Positions 55,016 through 64,000 of a DNA stretch of 64,000 nt are shown here, one piece after another. The stretch's first letter is position 1; each line of letters begins with the position of its first letter. The position numbers and the translations under genes were made by a program. The notes beneath the pieces were generated by a model. That model worked only from the letters and a program-made list of their open reading frames with translations. It searched no databases and had not been told where the DNA came from. This DNA comes from DATJPW01 sp963752855 (lineage in GTDB: Bacteria > Desulfobacterota > Desulfomonilia > Desulfomonilales > Desulfomonilaceae). The DNA lies in the NCBI GenBank assembly GCA_963752855.1, contig CAVVZX010000053.1, forward strand, positions 1 to 64,000, written 5' to 3'.

Positions 55016-55307
55016 TTACTGCCAGGGCCTTCGACGCGTGTTTGTTTCTGTCCGGTCTTTTCGTTTCCTGGGAGGAGGCTTGCAGCCGGACTTCCTCATA
55101 GCGTTTTTCAACTCAACGATCTTGTCCAGTATCTCACATAGCCCCTCGAATGTAACGGCGTCGGATTTGGTGGACGCTGCTGTTGGCATACGTCCGGTAG
55201 TCGTCTCTCAGTTGCTCCAGCTCTTTGGTCATCGCTCCGCAACTTTTTGCAAACGACCATGATGGTAGACAGATGATCATTGCGAGGGCGAGCAGACGGA
55301 TGATCAT
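55016..55307 (-). pseudogene. Small exported protein, frameshifted, unknown function
   Basis: Not recognised as a known family. The frame begins at 55307 with a signal peptide (MIIRLLALAMIICLPSWSFA) and a mature part starting KSCGAMTKELEQLRDDYRTY. It leaves the natural frame at about 55165. In the shifted frame VTFEGLCEILDKIVELKNAM, KSGCKPPPRKRKDRTE and a stop at 55016 follow, giving about 95 residues with three cysteines in the mature part. It is squeezed between TPR-CHAT and the sirtuin in the same direction, which supports an operon. The evidence is the signal peptide, spacing and smooth continuation after one shift. Confidence 0.5.
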
Positions 55308-55459
55308 GCGATTGGCCTCGGTCCGGCTCCGCTTATACCAGCCTTAATTAAGCTTGATTAGGGCTCGCGATGAATTCGCGGCGCGGGGCACATATTACAA
55401 CAATTTGCCCGATTGGCAAGTAGCGTCATTCCTCAATTTGTCCGAATAGCTCCGCCGCA

Positions 55460-58400
55460 TTACATCTGAAATAGCTTTTTCCAATTCGAGAGTCCCTTAA
55501 ACCGCATCGAGTCGGTGTCAATCTCGCTCGAACAGGCCTGAAACGTTACATTCCAATTTCCGGCCAGAATGAATGGCGCCCAAAAGTAAGGATGCGACGT
55601 TGAGGGGTCCTTCAAGAGTGAAAGTTTAGCCTGGCGTAACGCCTCAGCCTTCGAGGAGTTTCTTAGATTGCGATACATGTCGATGAAGAGTTTGGCAGTG
55701 CTCTCATCATTTATTTGCCATAGCCCGAGTATAACCGACTCGCTTCCGGCAAATAGAAAAGCCCTTGTGAAAGCCATCAATCCGTCCGTATCCTCAGAAT
55801 CGATTTTGCCCGGCGATAGGCAAGAGGAGAGTACGACCAGCTCAGCATTGAGTTTGAGCCCAAAGACTTCGCCCAACTGAAGAAAACCGTCGTTCTCGTG
55901 ATCATTATACAGAGAAAAAATGATTGAAGGCTGCCGCCGTTTGGTCGAGGCGCTATTTACCAAGAGACCGTGAGTGGCAAGATGCACATACCTGTAGCGG
56001 CTCAGATCGGCTTTCTTGAAGAGAGTTTCCGTGGCCTCTGCCCCGACATAAACTTGCGAAGGTCCATCCATGAGGCGAACGATTTCCGCTATTTCTCTTC
56101 TTGCGCCGGGCAGGGGACGAAGTTCCGGCCCTCGCGTGTTGCGGCCGGGATTATTCAAGGCGGTCAGCAACCGGTCCGCGCCCGGATTCAGTTCCATTGT
56201 CTTGCTGGGATCGGAGTAAATAGCATCACCAAAGGCCACCAGGGCCCAACCCGGCTGCTTCGTCTTTTTCCTGGTGCGAAGGTAAGACAGGACAGGAATC
56301 GAAGGCGAATAGGAAAACGCGTAACTCTCCAACAGATATGAGGGGCGGTCGGTTGCGGACCAGAAACGTTTGTGGGCGTGCGCCTCGGAATTCACCAGCA
56401 TCTCAAACGGCAATGACGACAGAGGCCCGTGAGGGATCACCACTACAGTCTTCTTGCCGGCAAGAAAGTACTCGATCGGCTTGAACAGGCGAGAATAGAG
56501 CCGGTAAGCCACCGACGGGTCCCAGTGAGCTTGGGTATCTGCGCGAAGCAACGGTCGGATCAGGGTCTCCACATCTCTTTGTATATCTACGCTCGCGTAA
56601 CTGATAGAGAACGTATGGAAACGTTGCTTATCAATTGCGAACAAATAAGTGCGACTCCTGGTCACCATATAAGCCAGCACCGCTTCGTCCGGATCAACGA
56701 CATCTCGTTGCATCTGATGTACATCGGTAGGCTTCGGATAACGAAGATCCGCATAAGCCGGATATTCTTTCATCAGATGCTCTTTCAGCTTTCTAAATGC
56801 CTGTTCCTTGGCTCGTCGCTCCTCACGTAGCTTCTGCATCTGGTTTTGATCCTGGTTTACTCGAGAAATTTCTTCGGACAGGCGGCTGTTGAGCTTTCTC
56901 AGACTTAAGCGCAGACTTTTTTCTTTGACCAGGAGTTCCTGCGGCACGTCAGAAAACTTTTCAATATTGATCCGCTCCAGCGAGCTTTCAAACGCCGCTG
57001 CCCTGAGCTTTTCCACAATTCTCAGCGCCTGATCGTCGTAAGCGCCGGCCGGATCTTTTTTTGCCAAAGTCATAAGGACACGTAGCGTGGTCTCAAATAA
57101 GGCGGTTTTCCCGCCGAATATAAAATTGTTCTCATCGGACTCTTCTGCGATATCCGCCTCCATTCCTTCGAGTATTGCCAAGGCTCTTCTGTACGCTTCC
57201 AGCGCCTCGCCGAGGCGCTTCTTGCCCTCAAGTGTCCGGCCCATAATAAAATAGGCCTTCCAGAGTAGCCCTCTGTCCTCGGCGCCTTGAGCGATTTCGA
57301 AAACGTGCTTCAAATCGGCGACAGCGCTGTCGAAATCTCCCAGGGTGGACGTGACCGAGGCTATTTGCAGCAAGTTCTCGTTCACACCGCGCCGCTCACC
57401 TAGTTTAGCTCGGATCTCCTTGGCATCGTTATATGCTTCCAGAGCGGTGCGTGGTCGTCCCAAATTTTGATGAAGTGTTCCCATACGAGTTAGAATCCGA
57501 GCTTCCATTCGTTGGTCGCCGATCTCACGAGTAAGTGAGAGGGCCTTTTGCTGGTATTTGAGAGCCCCTTCAGCTTCGCCGAGCTTGCTGAGGATATCTC
57601 CCAAGCGCACCAGTTCCGCCATTTGCATGGAAGTATCCCCGGCCTCGCTATTCAGGCGCAAAGCCTCTTCTAGAAGGCTCCTGGCCTTAGGGTAGTCTTC
57701 CATCAGGTAATAGATATTGCCAATTCGGTCGTGGATTCTGGCAAGACCGGAATTATGCACATCCGCCTGAGATGCGGCTAATGCTTTTTGATAGTAATCC
57801 AAGGCAGGTTCGAGATCGCGGAATCCTTCATAAATTTCACCAAGGTGGAAGTCCAAGTCGCGTGATTGTGATGGCGGGAGACCCAATTCCGACCGCAATT
57901 TGAGAGCCTGATGCAGATTTGGGATGGCGTTTTCGTAATCTTCCGTTTTTGCTTGAATTACCGCTATGGCGCTGAGGGCCCAAAGCTCCCCTTCGCGATC
58001 TCCCCGCGACTTTACTTCATCCAGGGTCTCGCTCAGCAGAGAGAGCGCCTTGGGGTAATCACCGGAATCCTCCAGAACAGACGCCATCTTCAACTTGATA
58101 GCAGAGATTGAGCGAGTGTCATTAAGATGTTGAGCTTGTTCCAGGGCCTTATTCAGCAGCGACAGCGCTTGACGTGGGTTCCCCTTTGCCCTTTGAACCA
58201 TGGCCAGCTCGGTCAATATGGCCACCTCGCCCCTCGGATTCTGAATACGTTTGTTAAGTTTTTCGGCTTCTTCCAGACATTTCGCAGCGTTTTCCAAGTC
58301 GCCTTTTGCGAGATAGAGCCGCCCCATGCTGGTCAAATCGGTGGAGATGCCCCTTGTGTCCTGGATCTCGCGATGGAGTTTAGCAGAGCTAAGAAATTTT

Positions 58401-60556
58401 TCGAGCGCCGCCGTCTGCGAACCTCTGGCCGCCTCGATATTTCCCAAATTCGCCAGGATATCCGCTTCGCCCTTCTTGTCCGAAAGCTCGCGATACAAGG
58501 CCAGCGCCTCTTCGAGCTTTTGCACGGCATCCGAGATCTTATTCCTATGTCTGAGCAAATTTCCCATGTTCGCGAGCGTGGCCGCACAGCCGCGGCGATC
58601 CCCAATCCCGCTCCGCAAATCATTAGCTTTGCTGAAATACTCCTGGGCCTTGTCGTAATCTCCGAGGTTCTTGTAATGAACTCCCAACGCGGTCAGGTCG
58701 CGGCCTTCACCGAAACGGTCCGACATGGCCTGATGTTCGCTCAGGGCTTCCTCAAGAAGGCTCGCTGCCTTGTCCCTTTCACCTCTCATCTCGTGAGCAA
58801 GACCCATAAGTTGGTCGCAATCAGCGGCGCTCCGCCGATCCTGAATATCCAGGAACTCTTTACGAGCCTCTGCGGCCTCCTGGAGGGCCTTGTCCGAGGC
58901 ATCCTTCGAGAAACGATATCGTGCCAACGCCAATCTGGCCAGGGCCCTTGTTCGACGGTTTACCCCGCCGGTCTTGACATCCTCGACCACTTCTTTGAGA
59001 ACTTTAGAAGCGGATTCCGTATCCCCCATGCCGACATATATCTCAGCCGCGAGAATTCGGGCCGCACATAATTTATTGCGATCGTTTATCTTCTTGGCGG
59101 CAGAGAGAGCGTCTTGATTATATGAAAGGGCTTTTTGCACAAAACCTTGCCGAAAATAGACTTCTCCGATCAGCAGCAACGACTCGACTTCTCCTCCTAT
59201 CGAGGACAAGTTTCTGAATTGGTCGAGAGCCTGTCCGGCTAATTCCAAAGCTGACTGAAATCTGGCGCGATCGAGTTCCAGGTTGGCCAGCGCCAGTCGA
59301 CTCCGGGCTGCCATAACCTGATCACCGGCCTTCTCATAAGCGTTCAAGGCCGCTGTGAGGTGACTTAATGCCTGAACAACTTTGCCTTCCTGGTGGTCGG
59401 CCAGGCCCCTCACCATCAATGGAAGAGCAAGGTTAGCCGACACCGTTTCAGAATCCAGAAACGACTGGCCTTCTTCAATGGCGTTTCGGGCGGCTTTGAG
59501 GTCTCCCGAGGCCTGATCCAGGTAAGCAATCCTGAAGAGCGTTTCGCCAACCTCCTTGCCGCGTCCCAGGTCCCTGTATAGCTTCTCCGCTCTCTTGAAG
59601 GTGATCCTTGCAGCCTGATAATCCGAGCGGGAAACCTGGATTTCACCGATCAGAACATTAATTCGGGCGGATTCCGATTGATTCCCTTCCTTGGAGAAAG
59701 CTACCAGCAGCCGATTCAGCGAAGCAATGGCATCTGCGATATGTTGGAGCTTTAGCTGGCAAGTAGCGATATTTTCCAGTAGCCTTGGTATCTCCGCGGC
59801 CTCTGAAACAGGCAAAATTTTTCGCCCCTCTTCAAATGCTTTTAAGGCCTCGTCGTAGGCGCCTTGCGCCATCAATATCTGCCCGGTCAGCAAATAGTCC
59901 AAGCTCCTGGCTCTCGCGTTTTTTATCGACAGATTGATGGCGATGGACCGACTAACATGTTCGAGAGCCTCCTTGTCTTCCCCCATTTCATGCAGCGCAC
60001 GGGCAGCCCCGCTCAAGCCCGCCGCGGTGAGTTTCTGGTCCTTTGATGAGATGCCTTTGTTGATGAGCGCCTGGTAGATCTCTAAAGCTTCCTGGAATTG
60101 GCCCTTCTTGTGGTGTTCGTTCGCCTGATTCAAAAGGTCGGCCGGAGAGGTTCCTTGACCTTTATCTGAAGTGGCGGCGCTCCCCGATTCAGGGGCGGGT
60201 TCAGGTTTGACTTGCGCTTCAGCGTCATCAGCCTTTTCAGGGGCCGCAGTAGGTATTTGGTCGGGCGTTTGCTGTGTAGGAGTAGTTTCCGGCAAAGTGG
60301 GAGCGGGAGTTTCTGTGGCCGCAGACGATCTGGCCGGCTTTGACCACGCTGTATTCGCCTTTGGCATTTTCTGACGAGCTGCGGGTTTCGCTCTGGTGAT
60401 TGGCGCGACGCCATTCGGTCTTTGTCTGAAAGCGGAGGTGGGATTCCCTTGCGCCGAAGCGCTTTGCAGGTCCACCTGAGTAGTGGCGGAAAAAATAATG
60501 GCAGCCACTACTATAAATTTAAGAGAAGTCGCCAATTTTGATTTCAAGATTTTCAT
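55460..60556 (-). CDS. Exported TPR-CHAT protein (caspase-like protease family)
   Basis: A 1698-residue protein in one intact frame. Residues 1-35 are a signal peptide (LKFIVVAAIIFSATTQ, ending SASAQ). A Pro/Ala/Thr-rich linker runs to about 140. About two dozen tetratricopeptide repeats of the 40-residue kind (for example LARIHDRIGNIYYLMEDYPK) follow to about 1180. A coiled coil (LRLSLRKLNSRLSEEISRV) lies near 1230. The C-terminal CHAT domain (about 1360-1690) has VVIPHGPLSSLPFEML, the His in YVHLATHGLLV (near 1527) and the Cys in VVLSSCLSP (near 1577), the caspase-like dyad. Targets are unknown. It is flanked by lgt upstream and a small exported protein and sirtuin downstream in the same direction. 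Confidence 0.88.
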   Translation of the reverse strand: MKILKSKLATSLKFIVVAAIIFSATTQVDLQSASAQGNPTSAFRQRPNGVAPITRAKPAARQKMPKANTAWSKPARSSAATETPAPTLPETTPTQQTPDQIPTAAPEKADDAEAQVKPEPAPESGSAATSDKGQGTSPADLLNQANEHHKKGQFQEALEIYQALINKGISSKDQKLTAAGLSGAARALHEMGEDKEALEHVSRSIAINLSIKNARARSLDYLLTGQILMAQGAYDEALKAFEEGRKILPVSEAAEIPRLLENIATCQLKLQHIADAIASLNRLLVAFSKEGNQSESARINVLIGEIQVSRSDYQAARITFKRAEKLYRDLGRGKEVGETLFRIAYLDQASGDLKAARNAIEEGQSFLDSETVSANLALPLMVRGLADHQEGKVVQALSHLTAALNAYEKAGDQVMAARSRLALANLELDRARFQSALELAGQALDQFRNLSSIGGEVESLLLIGEVYFRQGFVQKALSYNQDALSAAKKINDRNKLCAARILAAEIYVGMGDTESASKVLKEVVEDVKTGGVNRRTRALARLALARYRFSKDASDKALQEAAEARKEFLDIQDRRSAADCDQLMGLAHEMRGERDKAASLLEEALSEHQAMSDRFGEGRDLTALGVHYKNLGDYDKAQEYFSKANDLRSGIGDRRGCAATLANMGNLLRHRNKISDAVQKLEEALALYRELSDKKGEADILANLGNIEAARGSQTAALEKFLSSAKLHREIQDTRGISTDLTSMGRLYLAKGDLENAAKCLEEAEKLNKRIQNPRGEVAILTELAMVQRAKGNPRQALSLLNKALEQAQHLNDTRSISAIKLKMASVLEDSGDYPKALSLLSETLDEVKSRGDREGELWALSAIAVIQAKTEDYENAIPNLHQALKLRSELGLPPSQSRDLDFHLGEIYEGFRDLEPALDYYQKALAASQADVHNSGLARIHDRIGNIYYLMEDYPKARSLLEEALRLNSEAGDTSMQMAELVRLGDILSKLGEAEGALKYQQKALSLTREIGDQRMEARILTRMGTLHQNLGRPRTALEAYNDAKEIRAKLGERRGVNENLLQIASVTSTLGDFDSAVADLKHVFEIAQGAEDRGLLWKAYFIMGRTLEGKKRLGEALEAYRRALAILEGMEADIAEESDENNFIFGGKTALFETTLRVLMTLAKKDPAGAYDDQALRIVEKLRAAAFESSLERINIEKFSDVPQELLVKEKSLRLSLRKLNSRLSEEISRVNQDQNQMQKLREERRAKEQAFRKLKEHLMKEYPAYADLRYPKPTDVHQMQRDVVDPDEAVLAYMVTRSRTYLFAIDKQRFHTFSISYASVDIQRDVETLIRPLLRADTQAHWDPSVAYRLYSRLFKPIEYFLAGKKTVVVIPHGPLSSLPFEMLVNSEAHAHKRFWSATDRPSYLLESYAFSYSPSIPVLSYLRTRKKTKQPGWALVAFGDAIYSDPSKTMELNPGADRLLTALNNPGRNTRGPELRPLPGARREIAEIVRLMDGPSQVYVGAEATETLFKKADLSRYRYVHLATHGLLVNSASTKRRQPSIIFSLYNDHENDGFLQLGEVFGLKLNAELVVLSSCLSPGKIDSEDTDGLMAFTRAFLFAGSESVILGLWQINDESTAKLFIDMYRNLRNSSKAEALRQAKLSLLKDPSTSHPYFWAPFILAGNWNVTFQACSSEIDTDSMRFKGLSNWKKLFQM

Positions 60557-60612
60557 CAGCTTGCGTCCACTCTCAGCACAATTTCACTCGATCACGATCT
60601 GACGGCCGAGCA

Positions 60613-61419
60613 TTAGCTCCTGACATCCCCTTTTCTTGCCGGCCGAGTAAGCCGAATGTATATCAGGAGCCCGACTCCTCCGGCTATCATGGCGAGGCAC
60701 AGCAACTGACCCATGGTCATCCAGTAAACAATGAAGCCAAGCTGCGGATCGGGTTCACGAAAGAACTCGATAGTGAAGCGGAAGACGCCATATCCCCAGA
60801 GGAAGGCTACGAGCAGTTCTCCCGGCGTCTTGAGTCGGGTCCTTAGATACCACAGGATTATGAATAGGATAGGTCCCTCGAATAGGGCCTCGTAAAGTTG
60901 AGAGGGGTGCCGAGGAAGAGGCCCTCCCGAAGGAAATACTATTCCCCACGGGACCGAGGTGACCCTTCCGTAAAGCTCCCCGTTTATGAGATTGCCGATC
61001 CTGCCGAGCATCAGACCGAGAGGAGCGGCGAGAGCGCCGATATCGGCAAGATCCAGAAAGTCCGCGTTCCGTTTACGAGCGAAAAGATAACCGGAAACGA
61101 GCATTCCTATGAGACCGCCATGGAAACTCATGCCGCCGTGCCAGATGGCAAATACTTCCCAGGGGGCATAAATGTATTCTTTCAGATTATAGAAGAGCAC
61201 GTATCCGGCACGGCCGCCCAACAAGAGACCCATTATCAAATAAAATAGAAGATCGTCGGCGGCCTCGGCCGGCACAACGCCCTGTTTACGCTTTAGTTCG
61301 GACCTGATGACCCAGTATCCGAGCGCAAACCCCACGAGGTACATCACTCCGTACCATCGGACCTCCAGAGGGCCGATTCGTACGAGGACTGGATCAATTA
61401 AGGGATATGATAAAGTCAT
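60613..61419 (-). CDS. lgt: Prolipoprotein diacylglyceryl transferase
   Basis: First enzyme of bacterial lipoprotein maturation: attaches diacylglycerol to the lipobox cysteine. The 268-residue polytopic inner-membrane protein has RWYGVMYLVGFALGYW, the signature GRIGNLINGELYGRVT, HGGMSFHGGLIG and RHPSQLYEALFEG. The start at 61419 is chosen (ATG); a TTG at 61425 is the alternative. The CHAT gene starts 56 bases downstream. The frame is intact. Its presence implies secreted lipoproteins, but none is obvious nearby. Confidence 0.95.
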   Translation of the reverse strand: MTLSYPLIDPVLVRIGPLEVRWYGVMYLVGFALGYWVIRSELKRKQGVVPAEAADDLLFYLIMGLLLGGRAGYVLFYNLKEYIYAPWEVFAIWHGGMSFHGGLIGMLVSGYLFARKRNADFLDLADIGALAAPLGLMLGRIGNLINGELYGRVTSVPWGIVFPSGGPLPRHPSQLYEALFEGPILFIILWYLRTRLKTPGELLVAFLWGYGVFRFTIEFFREPDPQLGFIVYWMTMGQLLCLAMIAGGVGLLIYIRLTRPARKGDVRS

Positions 61420-61435
61420 GTTCAAAAACCGCGAT

Positions 61436-61470
61436 TGCCTCAGCAGGGCAGGGCAAGCCCTGCCCCTACA
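61436..61470. repeat. GCAGGGCAAGCCCTGCCCCTAC short palindrome
   Basis: AGCAGGGCAGGGCAAGCCCT followed by GCCCCTACA forms a small hairpin at the end of trmJ and may help end its transcription. It belongs to the GTAGGGGC phrase family seen elsewhere in the window. Confidence 0.4.
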
Positions 61471-62290
61471 CGCGATGACATGTGCTCTCCTGGAGCTTTT
61501 TCGCGTTCTCTTCCGCTATCCGGATCATGTTGGATATCTTGCGAAAGAGTCCTCGGACAATCTTGACATCCCGATCATCCATGTCGGCGCTGTTGAGTAT
61601 GCGCCTGATATCCCTCATCATTCGCAAAGGATTGGAAGGACTCAAGAAGCCCGCTCTAATCAACACGGCTTCAATGTGTTGGAACATATCCTCCCGGGCC
61701 TGTCCGGAGGCTGGATGCGTTTTACGAGCCTGGAATCCCACCGGCCGTGAGGCGATCTTGAAAATCTCATAAGCCGTAACCGCCGCGGCATTGGCAATAT
61801 TCATGGAAGCAAAGCGAGCATCTGTTGGGATTATCATATGATGAGTGCAGAGTTTGAGTTCTTCATTCGTCAGACCCCTGGATTCTCTGCCAAATACACA
61901 GGCGACAGGTCCGGTAAGCGACCGCTCCATCAGCAGAGGAACTATTTCCGTCGGCGTGCCTGCGGTGGTCCGTTTTCCGCCGAGACGGCCGGATGCGCCT
62001 ACAGACATTATAGTTTGTTCAAGCGCTGTCCCGAGATCGCTAATCCGCTGAGATTGCTCTACAATTTCATATGCTCCCGACGCCATAGGAAACGCTTCGG
62101 AATCAGGACCGCACTCGGTTGAAGAAACTAGGGTAAGGTTACGTAAACCCATATTTTTCATGACACGCGCGACCGCTCCAATGTTCCCGGCATGAGTAAT
62201 CCCGACCAGCACGATGCGGACATTTTCTAAAGCCTGCGCCCATTCAGGGTCGACGCTAAATCCTCTTTGAATCATTCGAGATGCGGTCAT
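61466..62290 (-). CDS. trmJ: tRNA (cytidine/uridine-2'-O-)-methyltransferase TrmJ
   Basis: Methylates the ribose at position 32 of tRNAs. The SPOUT fold is visible: VRIVLVGITHAGNIGAVARV at the N-terminus, then ACVFGRESRGLTNEEL and the knot motif IPTDARFASMNIANAAAV. The C-terminal helical extension (PLRMMRDIRRILNSADMDDR) is typical of TrmJ and of normal length (274 residues). It lies 40 bases upstream of lgt in the same direction. The frame is intact. Confidence 0.9.
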   Translation of the reverse strand: MTASRMIQRGFSVDPEWAQALENVRIVLVGITHAGNIGAVARVMKNMGLRNLTLVSSTECGPDSEAFPMASGAYEIVEQSQRISDLGTALEQTIMSVGASGRLGGKRTTAGTPTEIVPLLMERSLTGPVACVFGRESRGLTNEELKLCTHHMIIPTDARFASMNIANAAAVTAYEIFKIASRPVGFQARKTHPASGQAREDMFQHIEAVLIRAGFLSPSNPLRMMRDIRRILNSADMDDRDVKIVRGLFRKISNMIRIAEENAKKLQESTCHRV

Positions 62291-62700
62291 TCAACAGATT
62301 TGACCAAATAGATGCGGGTCATTTGCCCAGTCGTAGCGGTAAGCGTTCAGCCAAGATAAGTCTAATAAGGCCCAGTCCGAAATAGACTTGAGTAATCCAG
62401 TATTATGAACAAAAAGTTGACTAAACTTGAGCGAAATCATGTGATTCTCGCATCTGTAGCCACTACGGCGCAAGATATTACGCCTAAGACCTATTGTCAA
62501 GCTATATCAAATAACAAGACTAATTTGCTAACAATATACTAGAGCTGTTGTGGACATATAGTATTGCAATTAATGGTGATTAGTGACGTCGTTTGATCCC
62601 TTTTCTCCTTGCGGTATACCTCATCTATACGGCGGCTGTTTTGACCTAGCTGCCATGCCCGTTATATCAGACTGAAACCGCCGCAGAAAGGGGGACGAAC
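62291..62700. promoter_or_regulatory. AT-rich divergent promoter region
   Basis: 410 bases between the divergent trmJ and O-methyltransferase genes, AT-rich around 62500-62560 (TATAGTATTGCAATTAATGG). It must hold both promoters. I see no gene or RNA. Confidence 0.4.
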
Positions 62701-63700
62701 ATGTCCCAGGAATGGACGCGAGATGACCTATTGATTCTAGGTCGCGGCTTTATGATTCCACGGATTTTCTTGACCGCTGCGGAACTGGATCTTTTCACAA
62801 AACTTAAAGGAAATGCCCTGAGCGTCGATGAGCTATGCGCTACGGAAGGCTGGGACCGCCGGGGATTAACTATCCTGATGAATGCGCTTGCCGCGGAAGG
62901 CCTGTTGTCTCGCAGGTACTGACGGAAAGTATTCCGTTCCGGGGCCGGTGGCAAAGTATCTGGCACGTGATGGAGAGGATTCGATCTTGCCTATGATTCT
63001 TCACGGATGCCATTTGTGGCAAAGCTGGTCAAATCTTACTCGGATAGTGGCTACAGGGGAAAATGAGTATCCGGCTGAGCGGAAAACACGGCCGAAAGAA
63101 GAAACAGAGGCTTTCATTCAAGCGATGGATGTCGTGGGTAGGCTGGTGGCGCCGAAGATTGCCGATTCATTGGATTTGTCGGGCTACTCGAAAATGCTGG
63201 ATGTGGGAGGCGGCCCAGGGACTTATACCATTGCCTTTCTGAGCAAAGCGCCTCACATGAAGGCTACGTTATTCGATCTGCCGGAGGTCGTGGAAATTGG
63301 ACGAAAGAGACTGACTGAGGCAGGTTTTATCGACCGCGTGCGCATTGTAGCGGGCGATTACACCAAGGATGACTTGCCTCCGGGTCATGATCTGGCCCTG
63401 TTATCCGCAGTTATACACAGCAACAGCCGCGAGGCTAACCGGGACCTCTTCCGAAACGTTTATAAGAGTCTCGACCAGGGCGGGACCATACTGATTCGGG
63501 ACCACATCATGGACCCCACCCGGACCTTCCCCGCGGCCGGCGCTATTTTCGCCGTTAACATGCTGGCAGCGACCAGCGGCGGAAATACCTACACATTGGA
63601 GGAGGTGAAAGAGGACCTGGAAAGCGCTGGATTCAAGGATGTTCACATGATCAGGGAAGGGCAGAACATGGACCAGCTTGTCTCCGGCATAAAAGGTTGA
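62701..63700 (+). pseudogene. O-methyltransferase (dimerisation + Methyltransf_2), frameshifted
   Basis: Small-molecule O-methyltransferase like the acetylserotonin/hydroxyneurosporene type, about 333 residues. The first frame encodes the winged-helix dimerisation domain (LGRGFMIPRIFLTAAELDLF, LNALAAEGLL-like LMNALAAEGLLSRR). The second, from about 62915, has YSVPGPVAKYLARDGEDSIL and the SAM motif LDVGGGPGTYTIAFLS, then TLFDLPEVVEIGRKRL and LIRDHIMDPTRTFPAAGAIF. A one-base shift in CGCAGGTACTGACGG near 62915 separates the two. GGGGGACGAAC precedes the ATG. The substrate is unknown. Confidence 0.82.
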
Positions 63701-63750
63701 GTAAAGAAACTCATAAAGCTTAGCTGTTGGCCCGGCGGAGACCCCAGGCT

Positions 63751-64000
63751 CTACCGTAAGACGGTGCCCGCAACGGGATGCCGGTCGGGGTTTATGAAAC
63801 AATCAGCAAACCTCAATCGAACAAATCCCCGCTCTTTTTCCGGGTCGGCTTTGCCTCGGGTATAGATGGTTTTGTACCGATCCTCGAATTCCGGCATATC
63901 GAAACAGCCGGAGCATTCCTGGCCCTCTTCGGGCGTAGCGGATGTTACCAGAACTTCCAGGCCCAAGGATTCGTAAAACTCCTTCATCTCCGACAGCCGC
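63751..64000 (-). CDS. Hypothetical protein, 5' end beyond the window
   Basis: The frame is open to the right edge, so only the C-terminal part is present; MKEFYESLGLEVLVTSATPE may be internal, since codons for RLSE precede it in frame. It contains a Cys pair (ECSGCFDMPEF) that could bind metal, and KTIYTRGKADPEKERGF. I do not recognise the family. Confidence 0.45.
   Translation of the reverse strand, partial: RLSEMKEFYESLGLEVLVTSATPEEGQECSGCFDMPEFEDRYKTIYTRGKADPEKERGFVRLRFADCFINPDRHPVAGTVLR

Noticed and set aside
54230..60556. An antiphage defence island (sirtuin plus CHAT)
   Set aside because: The sirtuin looks like a housekeeping deacylase with zinc cysteines, the CHAT protein is exported, and the surrounding genes (lgt, trmJ, rplM) are core. 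No nuclease, sensor or CRISPR element is nearby.
1..64000. tRNA, rRNA or CRISPR array
   Set aside because: No cloverleaf with a conserved T-loop, no rRNA segment and no regular short direct repeats with spacers were seen by eye. A tRNAscan or CRISPR search was not possible.

Overview
The window looks like a chromosomal segment of a Gram-negative anaerobe of the deltaproteobacterial (Desulfobacterota) type. The reasons are a lipoprotein diacylglyceryl transferase, an LPS heptose phosphatase and an outer-membrane barrel protein; genes of the BamA/BamR ring-cleavage route used by strict anaerobes that degrade aromatics; a selenocysteine-containing formate dehydrogenase; and an indolepyruvate:ferredoxin oxidoreductase. 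The genus is inference. No rRNA, tRNA or CRISPR array was found.

Layout. 1-1972 is a group II intron with its reverse transcriptase. 2008-8797 (mostly minus strand) holds a Tat-exported superoxide dismutase, sfsA, a ferredoxin-nitroreductase fusion, a SurE-RNase III fusion, an aminotransferase, coaD and rsmD. 8937-14297 holds a NUDIX hydrolase, dtd, a cupin, folE2-queD (queuosine precursor), an HtrA-like protease and an M18 aminopeptidase. 14839-18802 is an aromatic catabolism block: thiolase, DUF35 partner, bamA and bamR. 18833-20353 is a degenerate IS1595-type element inside a palindromic repeat, followed by further repeats. 20354-25074 ends in an amgK/murU-like pair and ddl (cell wall). 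25281-29046 is a molybdenum/formate block: ModE-like regulator, fdhD, selenoprotein fdhA. 29554-34320 holds an ankyrin pseudogene, an L,D-transpeptidase, a small membrane protein and mutL. 34698-38263 holds ruvB divergent from yebC-ruvC-ruvA. 38306-43335 holds a CoA-disulfide-reductase-like enzyme, a methyltransferase, bpt and an unusual ClpX-like ATPase. 43479-52480 holds a Q/Y/P-rich exported protein, iorAB, a YkgJ-family protein, gmhB, an outer-membrane barrel and a cyclase. 53226-54061 is rplM-rpsI. 54230-62290 is a minus-strand run trmJ, lgt, a 1698-residue exported TPR-CHAT protein, a small exported protein and a sirtuin. 62701-63700 is an O-methyltransferase.

Two features run through the whole window. 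First, about sixteen otherwise recognisable genes are interrupted by small frameshifts, often one base, while others, including the 5.1-kb CHAT gene, are intact. This points to assembly or base-calling errors at least as much as to gene decay, so reading frames should be checked against reads. Second, an intergenic palindromic repeat family (about 60-90 bp, centred on a TTGCAA-like core) occurs at least nine times. Its arm sequences differ between copies but stay complementary. One copy has been split by the IS element and another by a different dispersed repeat.

Functionally, the BamA/BamR hydratases, the thiolase/DUF35 pair and the arylpyruvate-type IorAB fit anaerobic breakdown of aromatic compounds or aromatic amino acids with low-potential ferredoxin and formate metabolism. 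The remaining genes are mostly housekeeping: DNA repair, envelope biogenesis, RNA modification and ribosomal proteins.
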